This document shows, in pieces, positions 39,770-48,959 of a stretch of 64,000 nucleotides of DNA. Origin of the DNA: Oscillatoriales cyanobacterium CG2_30_40_61 (GTDB lineage Bacteria; Cyanobacteriota; Cyanobacteriia; Cyanobacteriales; Microcoleaceae); the NCBI GenBank assembly GCA_001873365.1, contig MNYZ01000016.1, positions 1 through 64,000 of the forward strand. The letters run 5' to 3'. Under the pieces are notes generated by a model that had not been told where the DNA came from, ran no database searches, and saw only the letters and a list, made by a program, of their open reading frames with translations. Each line of letters opens with the position of its first letter. The stretch's first letter is position 1. The position numbers were made by a program, and so were the translations under genes.

Positions 39770-39883
39770 AGATAGAATTATATCCCGAAATTTGCGGAAG
39801 TAATGAAATAGGAAGTGTTGTTAAGTGTTAGGCCTTATATCTTAGAAATAAGGCCTAATCACCTAATCACAACTTTTAAAACT

Positions 39884-40285
39884 ATGAAAAAATCAGGTAA
39901 AAAACCTTGGCAAGTTGCTTTTTTTCTCTATTTTATGTTATTATTTTTAATTGTAATTACAGCCAATGGGGGAAATTTACCCTACAATTTCTTAGGGAAA
40001 ATTCCTAATTATGATATCTATGGACATTTTATTTTATATGGAATAGCCTCTTTTTTAAGCCATTTAGCTTTAGGAGGAAAAAAGATTATAATTGATCAGA
40101 TTTTCATTCCCCTAGGGCCATTTTTATTTACCCTGGTAACCATTGCTGAAGAAATCTCACAAATTTATTTACCCCATCGTACCTTCAGTATCGTTGATTT
40201 GAATGCCAGTTTAATTGGGATTATTGTATTTTATTATCTAGCAGAATTATGGATTTTTTATCATAAAAAAAGACTGCGGGAATAA
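39884..40285 (+). CDS. VanZ-like membrane protein
   Basis: 133 residues from the ATG at 39884; an in-frame GTG at 39815 is possible but lies in unconserved sequence. Three or four membrane segments (VAFFLYFMLLFLIVITANG, ILYGIASFLSHLALG, FIPLGPFLFTLVTIAEEI, LIGIIVFYYLAELWIF). The motif DIYGHFILYG and the acidic IAEEISQIYLPHRTFSIVDL match the VanZ family, often linked to antibiotic tolerance but of unclear activity. The GH116 gene follows on the same strand. Confidence 0.75.
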   Translation: MKKSGKKPWQVAFFLYFMLLFLIVITANGGNLPYNFLGKIPNYDIYGHFILYGIASFLSHLALGGKKIIIDQIFIPLGPFLFTLVTIAEEISQIYLPHRTFSIVDLNASLIGIIVFYYLAELWIFYHKKRLRE

Positions 40286-40380
40286 AATTGCCCTTGCTTA
40301 TTCAACTCAATTGTGAGAAAATTCAAAACATCCCAAACGGGGAATTTAGTTTTATTAAAATAGCATTATCCCTTAACCCC

Positions 40381-42768
40381 ATGACCCATTCTAGCCCTAT
40401 TAACAATATTCCTGAGTCTACTTGGAGTCGCCCCATTGGTTTAGGGTGGGAAAAACCGTATACCGTCCGCTACGCCAGTAATTTAGATGATGGCCCTTGG
40501 CACGGAATGCCTTTAGGTGGGTTGGGTGCGGGTTGTATTGGACGGTCTTCTCGGGGTGATTTCAACCTTTGGCATTTGGACGGGGGGGAACATATTTTTA
40601 AGACACTTCCCGCCTGTCAATTTAGCGTTTATGAAGAAATAAATGGCAAGAAAAAAGCTTATGCCTTATCAACAGAATCCCCTGAAGATGGAAGTTTATC
40701 GGCGTGGAATTGGTATCCAAATCAACAAGAAAATGGAACCTATCATGCTTTATATCCCCGCAGTTGGTTTGTTTATGAAAATGTTTTTTCCGCCCAATTA
40801 AGTTGTGAACAATTTTCTCCAGTTTGGGCAAAAAACTATCAAGAAAGTAGTTATCCGATCGCAGTTTTTGAATGGACTGCCCATAACCCCACGGATGAAC
40901 CGATTACATTAAGTATATTATTAACTTGGGAAAATACTATCGGCTGGTTTACTAATAGTTTAGCTAGTCCAGAAGTGAAGGTTAGAGATGATGGCAGTCC
41001 GGTATATGAATATCAACCAAACTGGGGAAATAGTGCCGGATGTTGTAATCATTTAGTAGAAGATTTTCACCGCATAGGGTGTTTGATGACTCGCTTAAGC
41101 GTCAATGAAGATGTGCAGGAAGGAGACGGACAAATTGCGATCGCAACTATTACAAATCCCGCCGTTGAAGTGTATGATCAAACCCGTTGGAACCCCACAG
41201 GAAATGGGGAAGATATTTGGCAATGTTTTTCAGAAGATGGCACACTTTTAGACCAAGAAAATGATCAACCAGCCAAGGTCGGTGAACGAATTGCAGTGGC
41301 TTTAGCGGTTAAATTTACAATTAGACCAGGAAAAACCAGAAAAATTCCCTTTTATTTAGCTTGGGATTTACCGATTACTGAATTTGCATCGGGAATTAAT
41401 TATTATCGTCGTTATACTGATTTTTTTGGTCGCAATGGTCGCAATGCTTGGTCAATGATTCGCACGGCGATGAAACATTCTGACACCTGGCGAGAAAATA
41501 TTGAACTTTGGCAAAACCCAATTTTACAGCGTCAAGATTTACCGAATTTGTTTAAAATGGCACTGTTTAATGAGTTATATTTATTAACCGATGGGGGCGC
41601 GATTTGGAGCGCGGCGGATGAACGTGATCCCATGGGACAATTTGGAGTTTTAGAATGTTTAGATTATCGCTGGTATGAAAGTTTAGATGTCCGATTATAT
41701 GGATCATTTTCTCTATTAATGTTGTGGCCGGAGTTAGAAAAATCTATCTTAATTGCCTATTCCCGCGCAGTTTCTCAAGGGGATAATACCCCGCGAATTA
41801 TTGGTTATAATCAGGCTTCAGCGATTAGAAAAGCCGTGGGTGCAACCCCCCACGATTTGGGCGCGCCGAATGAACATCCCTGGGAAAAAACTAATTATAC
41901 CAGTTATCAAGATTGTAATTTATGGAAGGATTTACCCTGTGATTTTGTCCTACAAGTTTATCGAGATTTTCTATTAACAGGTGCAACGGATTATGAGTTT
42001 TTAAAAGATTGTTGGTCAGCTATGGTTGAAACTATCAATTATCTGAAAACTTTTGATCTTGATCAAGATTCTATTCCCGAAAATAGTGGCGCACCGGATC
42101 AAACTTTTGATGATTGGAAATTACAGGGAATTAGTGCCTATTGTGGAGGCTTATGGTTAGCCGCACTAGAAGCAATGATTGCCATGGGAAAACTGTTAGA
42201 AAAAGAAACCGTTACACCTTCCCCTAATACGGTGATTCCCCTCTATCAAACTTGGTTAGAAACGGCTAAACCTTTGTATCATAAAACCCTCTGGAATGGT
42301 GAATATTATCGTTTAGATAGTGGTAGCGGTTCCGATGTGGTGATGACGGATCAATTATGTGGTCAATTCTATGCTAAACTATTAGAATTACCGGATATTG
42401 TTCCTGCTGATTGCACAATTTCAGCTTTAAAAACCGTTTATGATTCCTGTTTTAAAAAGTTTCATAACGGACAATTTGGAGCCGCCAATGGAGTTAGACC
42501 CAATGGAGAAGCTGTTAACCCGAAAGATACTCACCCCTTAGAAGTTTGGACAGGAATTAATTTTGGTTTAGCTGCCTTTTTCCTACAAATGGGAATGAAA
42601 GCGGAAGCATGGGAATTAACCGAAGTTGTGGTTAAACAAATCTATGAAAATGGGTTACAATTTCGCACTCCAGAAGCAATTACCGCCGCCGGAACTTTCC
42701 GCGCCAGTCACTATTTAAGGGCGATGGCAATTTGGGCAATTTATTACCAATATAATAATCCTAATTGA
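40381..42768 (+). CDS. GH116-family glycosidase (GBA2-like glucosylceramidase family)
   Basis: 795 residues from the ATG at 40381; an upstream in-frame TTG at 40288 is unlikely. An N-terminal beta-sandwich (GMPLGGLGAGCIGRSSRGDFNL...) is followed by an (alpha/alpha)6 barrel, as in GH116. The catalytic regions are visible: GVLECLDYRWYESLDVRLYG at residues 422-441 with E425 as likely nucleophile, and SGAPDQTFDDWKLQG with D573 or D577 in the acid/base region. The family contains mammalian GBA2 and bacterial beta-glucosidases; the bacterial substrate here is unknown. No signal peptide, so probably cytoplasmic. Confidence 0.88.
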   Translation: MTHSSPINNIPESTWSRPIGLGWEKPYTVRYASNLDDGPWHGMPLGGLGAGCIGRSSRGDFNLWHLDGGEHIFKTLPACQFSVYEEINGKKKAYALSTESPEDGSLSAWNWYPNQQENGTYHALYPRSWFVYENVFSAQLSCEQFSPVWAKNYQESSYPIAVFEWTAHNPTDEPITLSILLTWENTIGWFTNSLASPEVKVRDDGSPVYEYQPNWGNSAGCCNHLVEDFHRIGCLMTRLSVNEDVQEGDGQIAIATITNPAVEVYDQTRWNPTGNGEDIWQCFSEDGTLLDQENDQPAKVGERIAVALAVKFTIRPGKTRKIPFYLAWDLPITEFASGINYYRRYTDFFGRNGRNAWSMIRTAMKHSDTWRENIELWQNPILQRQDLPNLFKMALFNELYLLTDGGAIWSAADERDPMGQFGVLECLDYRWYESLDVRLYGSFSLLMLWPELEKSILIAYSRAVSQGDNTPRIIGYNQASAIRKAVGATPHDLGAPNEHPWEKTNYTSYQDCNLWKDLPCDFVLQVYRDFLLTGATDYEFLKDCWSAMVETINYLKTFDLDQDSIPENSGAPDQTFDDWKLQGISAYCGGLWLAALEAMIAMGKLLEKETVTPSPNTVIPLYQTWLETAKPLYHKTLWNGEYYRLDSGSGSDVVMTDQLCGQFYAKLLELPDIVPADCTISALKTVYDSCFKKFHNGQFGAANGVRPNGEAVNPKDTHPLEVWTGINFGLAAFFLQMGMKAEAWELTEVVVKQIYENGLQFRTPEAITAAGTFRASHYLRAMAIWAIYYQYNNPN

Positions 42769-42831
42769 GTGAAAAACTAACCCCAAATTGAGTTAATTCC
42801 AAAAAATAGATATTACAACTAGGATTTTTCT

Positions 42832-43452
42832 ATGATTCAAGCTATCCCCAAAACCGTAACCTTTGATGAGTTTATTACTTGGTATCCAGAAAATTCAGGA
42901 TGTCACTATGAATTACATAATGGAGCTATTATAGAAATGCCTAAACCCACGGGCAAACATTCACGAATTGCTGGTTTTTTGATCGCTGAACTTAACTTTG
43001 AAATCAGACGACTCAAACTTCCCTATTTTATTCCTAAAGAATGTCTGATTAAATCTGTTCGTGATCAGTCTGGGTATGAACCAGATTTGATTATTATTGA
43101 TGAAAAACAGGTTAATAATAATCCTCGATGGGAAAAAGAATCAATTATTACTCAAGGTAATTCTATCCCTTTAGTTGTAGAAGTTGTTTCTACTAATTGG
43201 AGTGATGATTATGCGTTAAAACTAGAAGAATACGAACTTTTGGGAATTGATGAATACTGGATTGTGGATTATTTAGGGCTGGGGGGAAGACGATTTATTG
43301 GCACTCCTAAACAACCGACTCTTTCTGTTTACCAGCTTATGGAAGGAGAGTATCAAGTCCAACAATTTCGAGACGATCAACGGATTGAATCGCGAATTTT
43401 TCCAGAATTAAGTTTAACCGCTTTGCAGGTTTTTCAGGCGGGTCAGCTTTAA
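42832..43452 (+). CDS. Uma2-family endonuclease-like protein (DUF820)
   Basis: 206 residues. The Uma2 core is present: VTFDEFITWYPENSGCHYEL near the start, SGYEPDLIIIDEKQ with the PD...D element, LVVEVVSTNW as the ExK-like strand, and KLEEYELLGIDEYWIVDY. The fold is a PD-(D/E)XK nuclease; cyanobacteria hold many copies and their cellular role is not settled. It follows the GH116 gene by 63 bp on the same strand and is bounded downstream by a MITE-like element. Confidence 0.88.
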   Translation: MIQAIPKTVTFDEFITWYPENSGCHYELHNGAIIEMPKPTGKHSRIAGFLIAELNFEIRRLKLPYFIPKECLIKSVRDQSGYEPDLIIIDEKQVNNNPRWEKESIITQGNSIPLVVEVVSTNWSDDYALKLEEYELLGIDEYWIVDYLGLGGRRFIGTPKQPTLSVYQLMEGEYQVQQFRDDQRIESRIFPELSLTALQVFQAGQL

Positions 43453-43495
43453 ATAAAATCGTTAAACTATAATACCAAAATATGATAACTTAAAT

Positions 43496-43604
43496 AGGAC
43501 TTACGCATGGGGCCTCAGAAACCGGGTTTTTTAGAGAATCTGTTGGTTAAAACGAAGTATTTTCGTAAAAAAACCCGGTTTCTTTGGTTGGGTGCGTAAG
43601 TCCT
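43496..43604. mobile_element. MITE-like palindromic element, copy 2
   Basis: 109 bp with perfect 12-bp ends AGGACTTACGCA and TGCGTAAGTCCT, and inner inverted GAAACCGGGTTTTTT and AAAAAACCCGGTTTC. It has the same ends and interior as the element at 18871-18972. It sits just upstream of the ABC transporter gene and may alter its expression. A shorter fragment with GAAACCCGGTTTCTATGG lies near 36778-36795. Confidence 0.75.
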
Positions 43605-43633
43605 GTTAAAAAAAGTATTTTGGCGATCGCAAC

Positions 43634-45394
43634 TTGAAACAAAAACAACCCTCTAGTTACAAAAAATTAATTCCCTATATTCGTACCCAAGGTCAAACGA
43701 TTACTAAAGCCTTAGTTTGTACGATTGCTTTTACCGTATTTTGGCCGTTATTAGCCTGGTTAGCAGGACAAATGGCGGGTTATATTGGTCGGGGAGATGT
43801 GAGCGCCATTGCTCAATTAGCAGGAGTAGCTGCGGTGGTTTTCTTAGTCAGAGGAGCGGTACAATACGGTCAAGATACCTTGATGGCTAGAGCGGCTTTA
43901 ACGATTGTTTTGGAATTAAGAAAACAGGTATATCGTCATTTACAACAACTGAATATTGGGTATTTTGAAACCGCAAAAACTGGAGATCTCGCCTATCGTC
44001 TGACGGAAGATATTGACCGAATTGGGGAAGTGATTAATAAATTTTTCCATCAGTTTATCCCCTGTATTTTGCAGTTAATTGTAGTTTTGGGATATATGAT
44101 TTATCTTAACTGGCAATTAACCCTAGCTACTTTAATTATAGCCCCATTTATGGCGGTATTAATTGGTTGGTTTGGAGAAAAATTATTAACCTTTACTCGC
44201 CATAGTCAAAACCGAGTTTCTAATTTAGCATCTTTATTAACGGAAGTCTTTAGTGGTATTCGTTTAGTCCAAGCATTTGCCGCCGAAGATTATGAAATTA
44301 ATCGCTTTAGTATCGAAGCCGAACAAAACCGCAAAGCTAAATATTTAGCCGAACAAATTAAGGCTTTACAATTTGTAGTTGTAGGCTTTTTAGAAGCCAT
44401 GAGCGTGATTTTATTATTCTTTTTGGGGGGATGGCAAATTTCCCAGGGGAATTTAACTGGGGGCGGATTTATTAGTTATGTGGCCGCGGTGGCATTATTA
44501 ATCGATCCCATATCATTAACTACCAGTAATTATAGTGATTTTAAACAGGGTCAGGCTTCATGTGATCGCATTTTTGAACTCTTAGATGTGCAGCCAACTG
44601 TTATTGAAAAAACCGGTGCTTTTATTTTACCCCATGTCACCGGAAAAGTCGAATATTCTAACGTTAGTTTTACCTATCCTAAAACCGATTTTTCCCAAAG
44701 CCAGGAAGATAATAAACCCGTTTTAGAAAATTTGAACTTATTTGTTAAATCGGGGGAAATGGTGGCTTTGGTGGGGCCGTCAGGGGCCGGAAAAACCACC
44801 TTAGTTACTCTGTTACCTCGATTTTATGACCGCCAATCAGGAACGATTAAAATTGATGATATTGATATTCAGGATGTCACCTTAAAAAGTCTCCGGCGAC
44901 AAATTGGCATTGTCCCCCAAGATATTACTTTATTTTCGGGAACCATTGCTCAAAATATTGCCTTTGGTCAATCCTATTATGATTTAAAAGACGTGGAAAA
45001 TGCAGCAAAAATTGCTAATGCCCATGCTTTTATTATGCAGTTTCCTAATGGATATCAAACCCTTGTTGGGGAACGTGGCGTTAATTTGTCGGGGGGACAA
45101 CGACAAAGAATTGCGATCGCCAGGGCCGTATTATTAGACCCTAGAATCTTAATTTTAGATGAAGCCACATCCGCCCTAGATTCCGAGTCAGAAGCCCTAG
45201 TTCAAGAAGCCTTAGAACGATTAATGCAGGAGCGAACCGTGTTTATCATTGCCCACCGTTTAGCCACCGTTAGACGGGCAACTCGGATTTTAGTATTAGA
45301 ACAGGGTAAAATTGTGGAATCAGGAACCCATCAACAGCTATTAGAAAAAGGCGATCGCTATGCCCAATTTTATGCTCAACAATTTGATTCATAA
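43634..45394 (+). CDS. ABC exporter, fused membrane and ATPase domains
   Basis: 586 residues. Six membrane helices lie in residues about 20-290, and an ATPase domain follows from about 340 with Walker A GPSGAGKTT (about 382-390), Q-loop VPQDITLF, signature LSGGQRQRIAIARA, Walker B ILILDEATSALD and the H-loop AHRLATVRRA. This is the half-transporter layout of MsbA/multidrug exporters, acting as a dimer. The substrate is unknown. The TTG start at 43634 is the only reasonable in-frame start after an upstream stop, and it lacks a clear SD. A MITE-like element lies 29 bp upstream. Confidence 0.88.
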   Translation: MKQKQPSSYKKLIPYIRTQGQTITKALVCTIAFTVFWPLLAWLAGQMAGYIGRGDVSAIAQLAGVAAVVFLVRGAVQYGQDTLMARAALTIVLELRKQVYRHLQQLNIGYFETAKTGDLAYRLTEDIDRIGEVINKFFHQFIPCILQLIVVLGYMIYLNWQLTLATLIIAPFMAVLIGWFGEKLLTFTRHSQNRVSNLASLLTEVFSGIRLVQAFAAEDYEINRFSIEAEQNRKAKYLAEQIKALQFVVVGFLEAMSVILLFFLGGWQISQGNLTGGGFISYVAAVALLIDPISLTTSNYSDFKQGQASCDRIFELLDVQPTVIEKTGAFILPHVTGKVEYSNVSFTYPKTDFSQSQEDNKPVLENLNLFVKSGEMVALVGPSGAGKTTLVTLLPRFYDRQSGTIKIDDIDIQDVTLKSLRRQIGIVPQDITLFSGTIAQNIAFGQSYYDLKDVENAAKIANAHAFIMQFPNGYQTLVGERGVNLSGGQRQRIAIARAVLLDPRILILDEATSALDSESEALVQEALERLMQERTVFIIAHRLATVRRATRILVLEQGKIVESGTHQQLLEKGDRYAQFYAQQFDS

Positions 45395-45414
45395 ATTCAA
45401 AATAGGAGGTATAA

Positions 45415-45810
45415 ATGGAACAAAATCCTGATCCAGATGATGCAAATTTTAAGCGCCAAGTCCAAAAAATGCACCAAATTACTGTTTATAGCCGATGGCT
45501 AATAATCGGTTTTTTTTGGATTACTATTGCACCTTTGAGTTTATGGGCACTACGAGCAGAAATAGTCCTTTGGCAAGCTCATTTTACTTGGTCAGCCGTT
45601 CGCTATGGTTTAGCCTATAACCGTCTTGCTGCTATGGGTTTGGGGTTATGTATTGGCACAACAACAGCCACATTAGTTTGGCATAGTCGCAATATTTTGT
45701 TCGGAGTTTCTCCCGCCTATCAAAAACGTTTAGAACAGCAGGTGTTTAAAATTCTTAAACAGGGGAATACCCATCCTTTTTGGAAGTGGGTTACTTCGAC
45801 TAAGGACTAA
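45415..45810 (+). CDS. Small membrane protein downstream of an ABC exporter
   Basis: 131 residues with two hydrophobic segments (WLIIGFFWITIAPLSLWALR and LAAMGLGLCIGTTTATLVW) and charged ends. A strong AGGAGGT site precedes the ATG, 20 bp after the ABC gene, so the two are probably cotranscribed. The family is not one I can name; it may be a companion subunit or an unrelated membrane protein. Confidence 0.65.
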   Translation: MEQNPDPDDANFKRQVQKMHQITVYSRWLIIGFFWITIAPLSLWALRAEIVLWQAHFTWSAVRYGLAYNRLAAMGLGLCIGTTTATLVWHSRNILFGVSPAYQKRLEQQVFKILKQGNTHPFWKWVTSTKD

Positions 45811-45844
45811 GCTCTATTAACAACAGAATTCAAGTCCTTCAGCC

Positions 45845-46396
45845 CTATGTGACTTTTAAACTTTCAACTAGCCAGTTAAATTTTGCTTGAGCTAAGGCTA
45901 GAAATTCCTGGGTATGTTGACTAAATTCATCGGTTTCGGGTTGATCTTCTATTTCTATGAAATCAGTATATCCTAAACGACGAATAGTGCCCCGCATTCG
46001 ACTAGCTAAACACAGAGATAAACCTTGATAAAATCGGGCTGCAAATTTAGCATCACTGTGTAATTTACTATTGAGTTCAAATCGAGAAATTGCTAAAACT
46101 TGAGTAGTTTCCAAGGCTTTCACCGTTGCTAAAGGTGGCCGACTGTCAATAAAAGAAATTTCTCCTACCACTTCTCCTTTAATAATTTGGGCTAATTCTC
46201 GATCCTCATTTGCACCGATTACCACACTTAACAATCCACTTAATACAAAATATAACGCATTAATCGGACGTCCTTCATAAATTAGCCTTTCCCCAGGGGG
46301 AATTATTTCTAGCTTGGCTTTATTGACAACCCAATGTAAATCATCATCGCTTAATCCACCAATAAGAAAAAGTGCTTTTTCTGTTTTATTAGTCAT
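45845..46396 (-). CDS. Cyclic nucleotide-binding-domain protein
   Basis: 183 residues. The cNMP-binding fold is clear at about 24-125: GERLIYEGRPINALYFVLSG, VVGEISFIDSRPPLATVKAL, and the roll ending VLAISRFELN. The usual Arg and Glu contacts to the nucleotide (GEISF...R) are partly present. There is no helix-turn-helix, so this is not a complete Crp-type regulator; it may bind a partner. It lies on the minus strand, convergent with the preceding plus-strand gene. Confidence 0.8.
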   Translation of the reverse strand: MTNKTEKALFLIGGLSDDDLHWVVNKAKLEIIPPGERLIYEGRPINALYFVLSGLLSVVIGANEDRELAQIIKGEVVGEISFIDSRPPLATVKALETTQVLAISRFELNSKLHSDAKFAARFYQGLSLCLASRMRGTIRRLGYTDFIEIEDQPETDEFSQHTQEFLALAQAKFNWLVESLKVT

Positions 46397-46639
46397 TCCT
46401 CAATCATATTCCTCATAGTTTTTACGTAGTAAATACAACCCGATTTTTCTAAAATAACAGTCTTGACACTTAACATAATCAGATCTAAGGTCTTGTGGAT
46501 GGGAGAAACAGCCCTAAATTCCTTTAAACGGTCTAAAGGAGAATTCATTCTATTATAATCATAGGTCAGAGTTTTGTCTAAACTTTAATCGGAATTGTCA
46601 AAGATTAGTTTTTCCTTTTGTTGTATCAACTCATATTCT

Positions 46640-48124
46640 ATGAAAAATAGTGATTCCTCGGATCAATTACCATCGACCGATCCCCCCAATGGTCAACCCT
46701 TACCCTCGATTAACTTATTGACCATGTTTCGCTTAGGTCTGTTTCAAATGGGATTAGGGATTATGTCTTTGTTGACCCTGGGAGTAATTAACCGAATTAT
46801 GATTGATGAGTTAAAAGTTCCAGCGTTTGTGGCGGCGGGGGCGATCGCCATGCACCAATTTGTCTCCCCGGCTAGGGTCTGGTTTGGTCAGATGTCCGAC
46901 GCCAAACCGTTATGGGGATATCATCGTAGTAGTTATGTTTGGATTGGGTTAATTTTATTTACCAGTATGGCATTTTTAGCCCTGCAAGTGGTTTGGCCAT
47001 TAGGTGCGAGTATTCAAAGTAATGGATTCAATGGAATTGCCTATTTATGGGCAGTTTTATTGGCATTAATTTTTGCCGGATATGGTTTAGCTTTAAGTGC
47101 AAGTTCCACACCCTTTACTGCCCTATTATTTGATATTTCCGATGAAAATAATCGTTCTAAATTAGTCAGTATTGTTTGGTCAATGTTGATGGTGGGAATT
47201 GTGATTGGAGCGATTATTAGTTCCAGAATTCTTGATCGTCCCGAACTTTGTGGTGCAGATCTGATAGTTGATAATCCCATCACCACACCAATAGCAACAA
47301 ATTTACCTCAATTACAAGCCTCTGTTAATTTGTTATTTATTATCATCCCATTAATTGTAATTGGTTTATCGTTTCTAGCAACTATTGGTATTGAACGCAA
47401 ATTTTCTCGCTACAAATTGCGCTCAACCATTCTTGAAAGAGAAGATCAAATTACCTTTAGTCGCGCCCTTAAAGTTCTCACCGCCAGCCGCCAAACCGGG
47501 TTGTTTTTTAGCTTTTTATTGGTAATGACTATTAGCTTATTTATGCAGGATGCAGTGTTAGAACCATACGGGGGTGAAGTGTTTGGAATGTGTGTTTCTG
47601 AAACTACTAAATTAAATGCGTTTTTTGGGATAGGAACTTTAGTCGGAATTGCGTCAACCGGATTTTTAATTATTTCCCGGTTTGGTAAAAAAAATACGGT
47701 TAAAATCGGTTGTATCGGAGTCTCAATTTGTTTATTATTTTTGATTGTGGCGGGTTTTTATGCTGATACTGGATTTTTGAAAGGGGCGTTATTATTATTT
47801 GGTTTCAATTCGGGAATTTTGACGGCGGGAGCAATTAATTTAATGTTAGATTTAACCTTAGCTGAAACCGCCGGAACCTTTATTGGAGCTTGGGGTTTAG
47901 CTCAAGCCATGGCCCGGGGATTAGCCACGGTTTTAGGGGGAGTAATTTTAGATTTAGGACGGGCAATATTTGAGGTTCCTTTCCTAGCCTATGGTTCAGT
48001 TTTTGCAGTACAAGCTGTGGGTATGATTTTAGCAATTTTATTATTAAATCCTGTGAATATTCGAGAATTTAATGAAACAGCTAAACAAGCAATCGCCAAT
48101 GTTTTAGAACAAGAAATTGATTAA
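46640..48124 (+). CDS. BCD-family MFS transporter (PucC/LhaA-like)
   Basis: 494 residues from the ATG at 46640; an upstream in-frame TTG is unlikely. About twelve membrane segments, with the BCD-family (bacteriochlorophyll delivery) motifs MFRLGLFQMGLGIMSLLTLG, HQFVSPARVWFGQMSDAKPL and GYGLALSASSTPFTALLFD. The family includes PucC and LhaA of purple bacteria, which help light-harvesting complexes assemble, and the cyanobacterial members are thought to deliver chlorophyll-type molecules. It ends at a 28-bp perfect palindrome. Confidence 0.85.
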   Translation: MKNSDSSDQLPSTDPPNGQPLPSINLLTMFRLGLFQMGLGIMSLLTLGVINRIMIDELKVPAFVAAGAIAMHQFVSPARVWFGQMSDAKPLWGYHRSSYVWIGLILFTSMAFLALQVVWPLGASIQSNGFNGIAYLWAVLLALIFAGYGLALSASSTPFTALLFDISDENNRSKLVSIVWSMLMVGIVIGAIISSRILDRPELCGADLIVDNPITTPIATNLPQLQASVNLLFIIIPLIVIGLSFLATIGIERKFSRYKLRSTILEREDQITFSRALKVLTASRQTGLFFSFLLVMTISLFMQDAVLEPYGGEVFGMCVSETTKLNAFFGIGTLVGIASTGFLIISRFGKKNTVKIGCIGVSICLLFLIVAGFYADTGFLKGALLLFGFNSGILTAGAINLMLDLTLAETAGTFIGAWGLAQAMARGLATVLGGVILDLGRAIFEVPFLAYGSVFAVQAVGMILAILLLNPVNIREFNETAKQAIANVLEQEID

Positions 48125-48126
48125 TT

Positions 48127-48154
48127 GTAGAGACGTGCCATGGCACGTCTCTAC
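48127..48154. repeat. Perfect 28-bp palindrome
   Basis: GTAGAGACGTGCCA is followed by its exact inverted copy TGGCACGTCTCTAC with no loop. It starts 3 bp after the MFS stop and ends 8 bp before the convergent FecR gene stop. Probably a dispersed palindromic repeat that can act as a two-way terminator. Confidence 0.9.
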
Positions 48155-48162
48155 ACTGATTA

Positions 48163-48918
48163 TTACCATAAACCCCGAACAGGCTTTTCTCCCCCTAGAG
48201 GGCGACAATTACCATAGAGAACTTTACAAACATCGTTAATTTTATCTTGATTGAGTAGGGGAGTTTTAAACCCTTGGAATAATGGCCCTGTAATGATCGT
48301 CTCATATTCTTGTTTAGTCATGCGTTGAATCGAAATTTGAGACAACTTTAAATTAGACGTTAAACTAGAAACTTTTTGCCCTGCCTCAATAGTGATCGGG
48401 TTAGGATTATTCGGATCATTTGGTGATGATAAGAGAATTTTACCTTCTAAAACCCGAATCGTTCCCGTACTAACATTAGTTTGATTATTTTTATCAACAT
48501 TTAACACATAGGTTGTACCTTGAACTCCGGTGGCAAACCCTAAAATACAACCATTAGCAGGGCCAGAAGCAATTAAAACTCCTTCTTGGACTTCCGCACA
48601 TTGACCGACCGTAATCTTAGAATTTTCCGCCATTCTGCCATTAGCACCCGTATTAAAATCAATTTGAGCGCGAGCTTTTTCAGTTCTAATTTCCTGTCCT
48701 AATGTCGCTTTTTCCTTAACTTCAGCCACTTGATCTTCAATAAATACTTGATTATTATTACCAATAATATCCGTCAAAGTAGCCAGATTAATTTGCGCTA
48801 AAGCCGGAAAATTAACTAAAGATAGTCCTCCAATTAAACCCAAAACTTTGCTTAGGTTTAAAAAGCGATTCTGACGATTGACTTCCGGTTTTAAATTCAA
48901 CTTCAACTGCATTTTCAT
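48163..48918 (-). CDS. FecR-domain protein
   Basis: 251 residues. A basic start and hydrophobic segment (SKVLGLIGGLSLVNFPALA) suggest export, with cleavage near ALA-Q. A FecR domain follows: ARAQIDFNTGANGRMAENSKITVG and GFATGVQGTTYVLNVDKN, then GTIRVLEGKILLSSPNDP. In cyanobacteria such FecR-domain proteins are common without the FecI/FecA partners seen in iron signalling; none is here. It ends the chemosensory gene cluster, 42 bp after cheB, and may be cotranscribed with it. Confidence 0.8.
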   Translation of the reverse strand: MKMQLKLNLKPEVNRQNRFLNLSKVLGLIGGLSLVNFPALAQINLATLTDIIGNNNQVFIEDQVAEVKEKATLGQEIRTEKARAQIDFNTGANGRMAENSKITVGQCAEVQEGVLIASGPANGCILGFATGVQGTTYVLNVDKNNQTNVSTGTIRVLEGKILLSSPNDPNNPNPITIEAGQKVSSLTSNLKLSQISIQRMTKQEYETIITGPLFQGFKTPLLNQDKINDVCKVLYGNCRPLGGEKPVRGLW

Positions 48919-48959
48919 AGTCCTTAATTCAAAAATAGATTAATCCTAGTCAACACCCC

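Noticed and set aside
46464-46493. TTGACA-N17-TAAGGT as a promoter for the BCD transporter
   Set aside because: The -35 is perfect but the -10 is poor and lies about 150 bp before the start codon; not enough to call.
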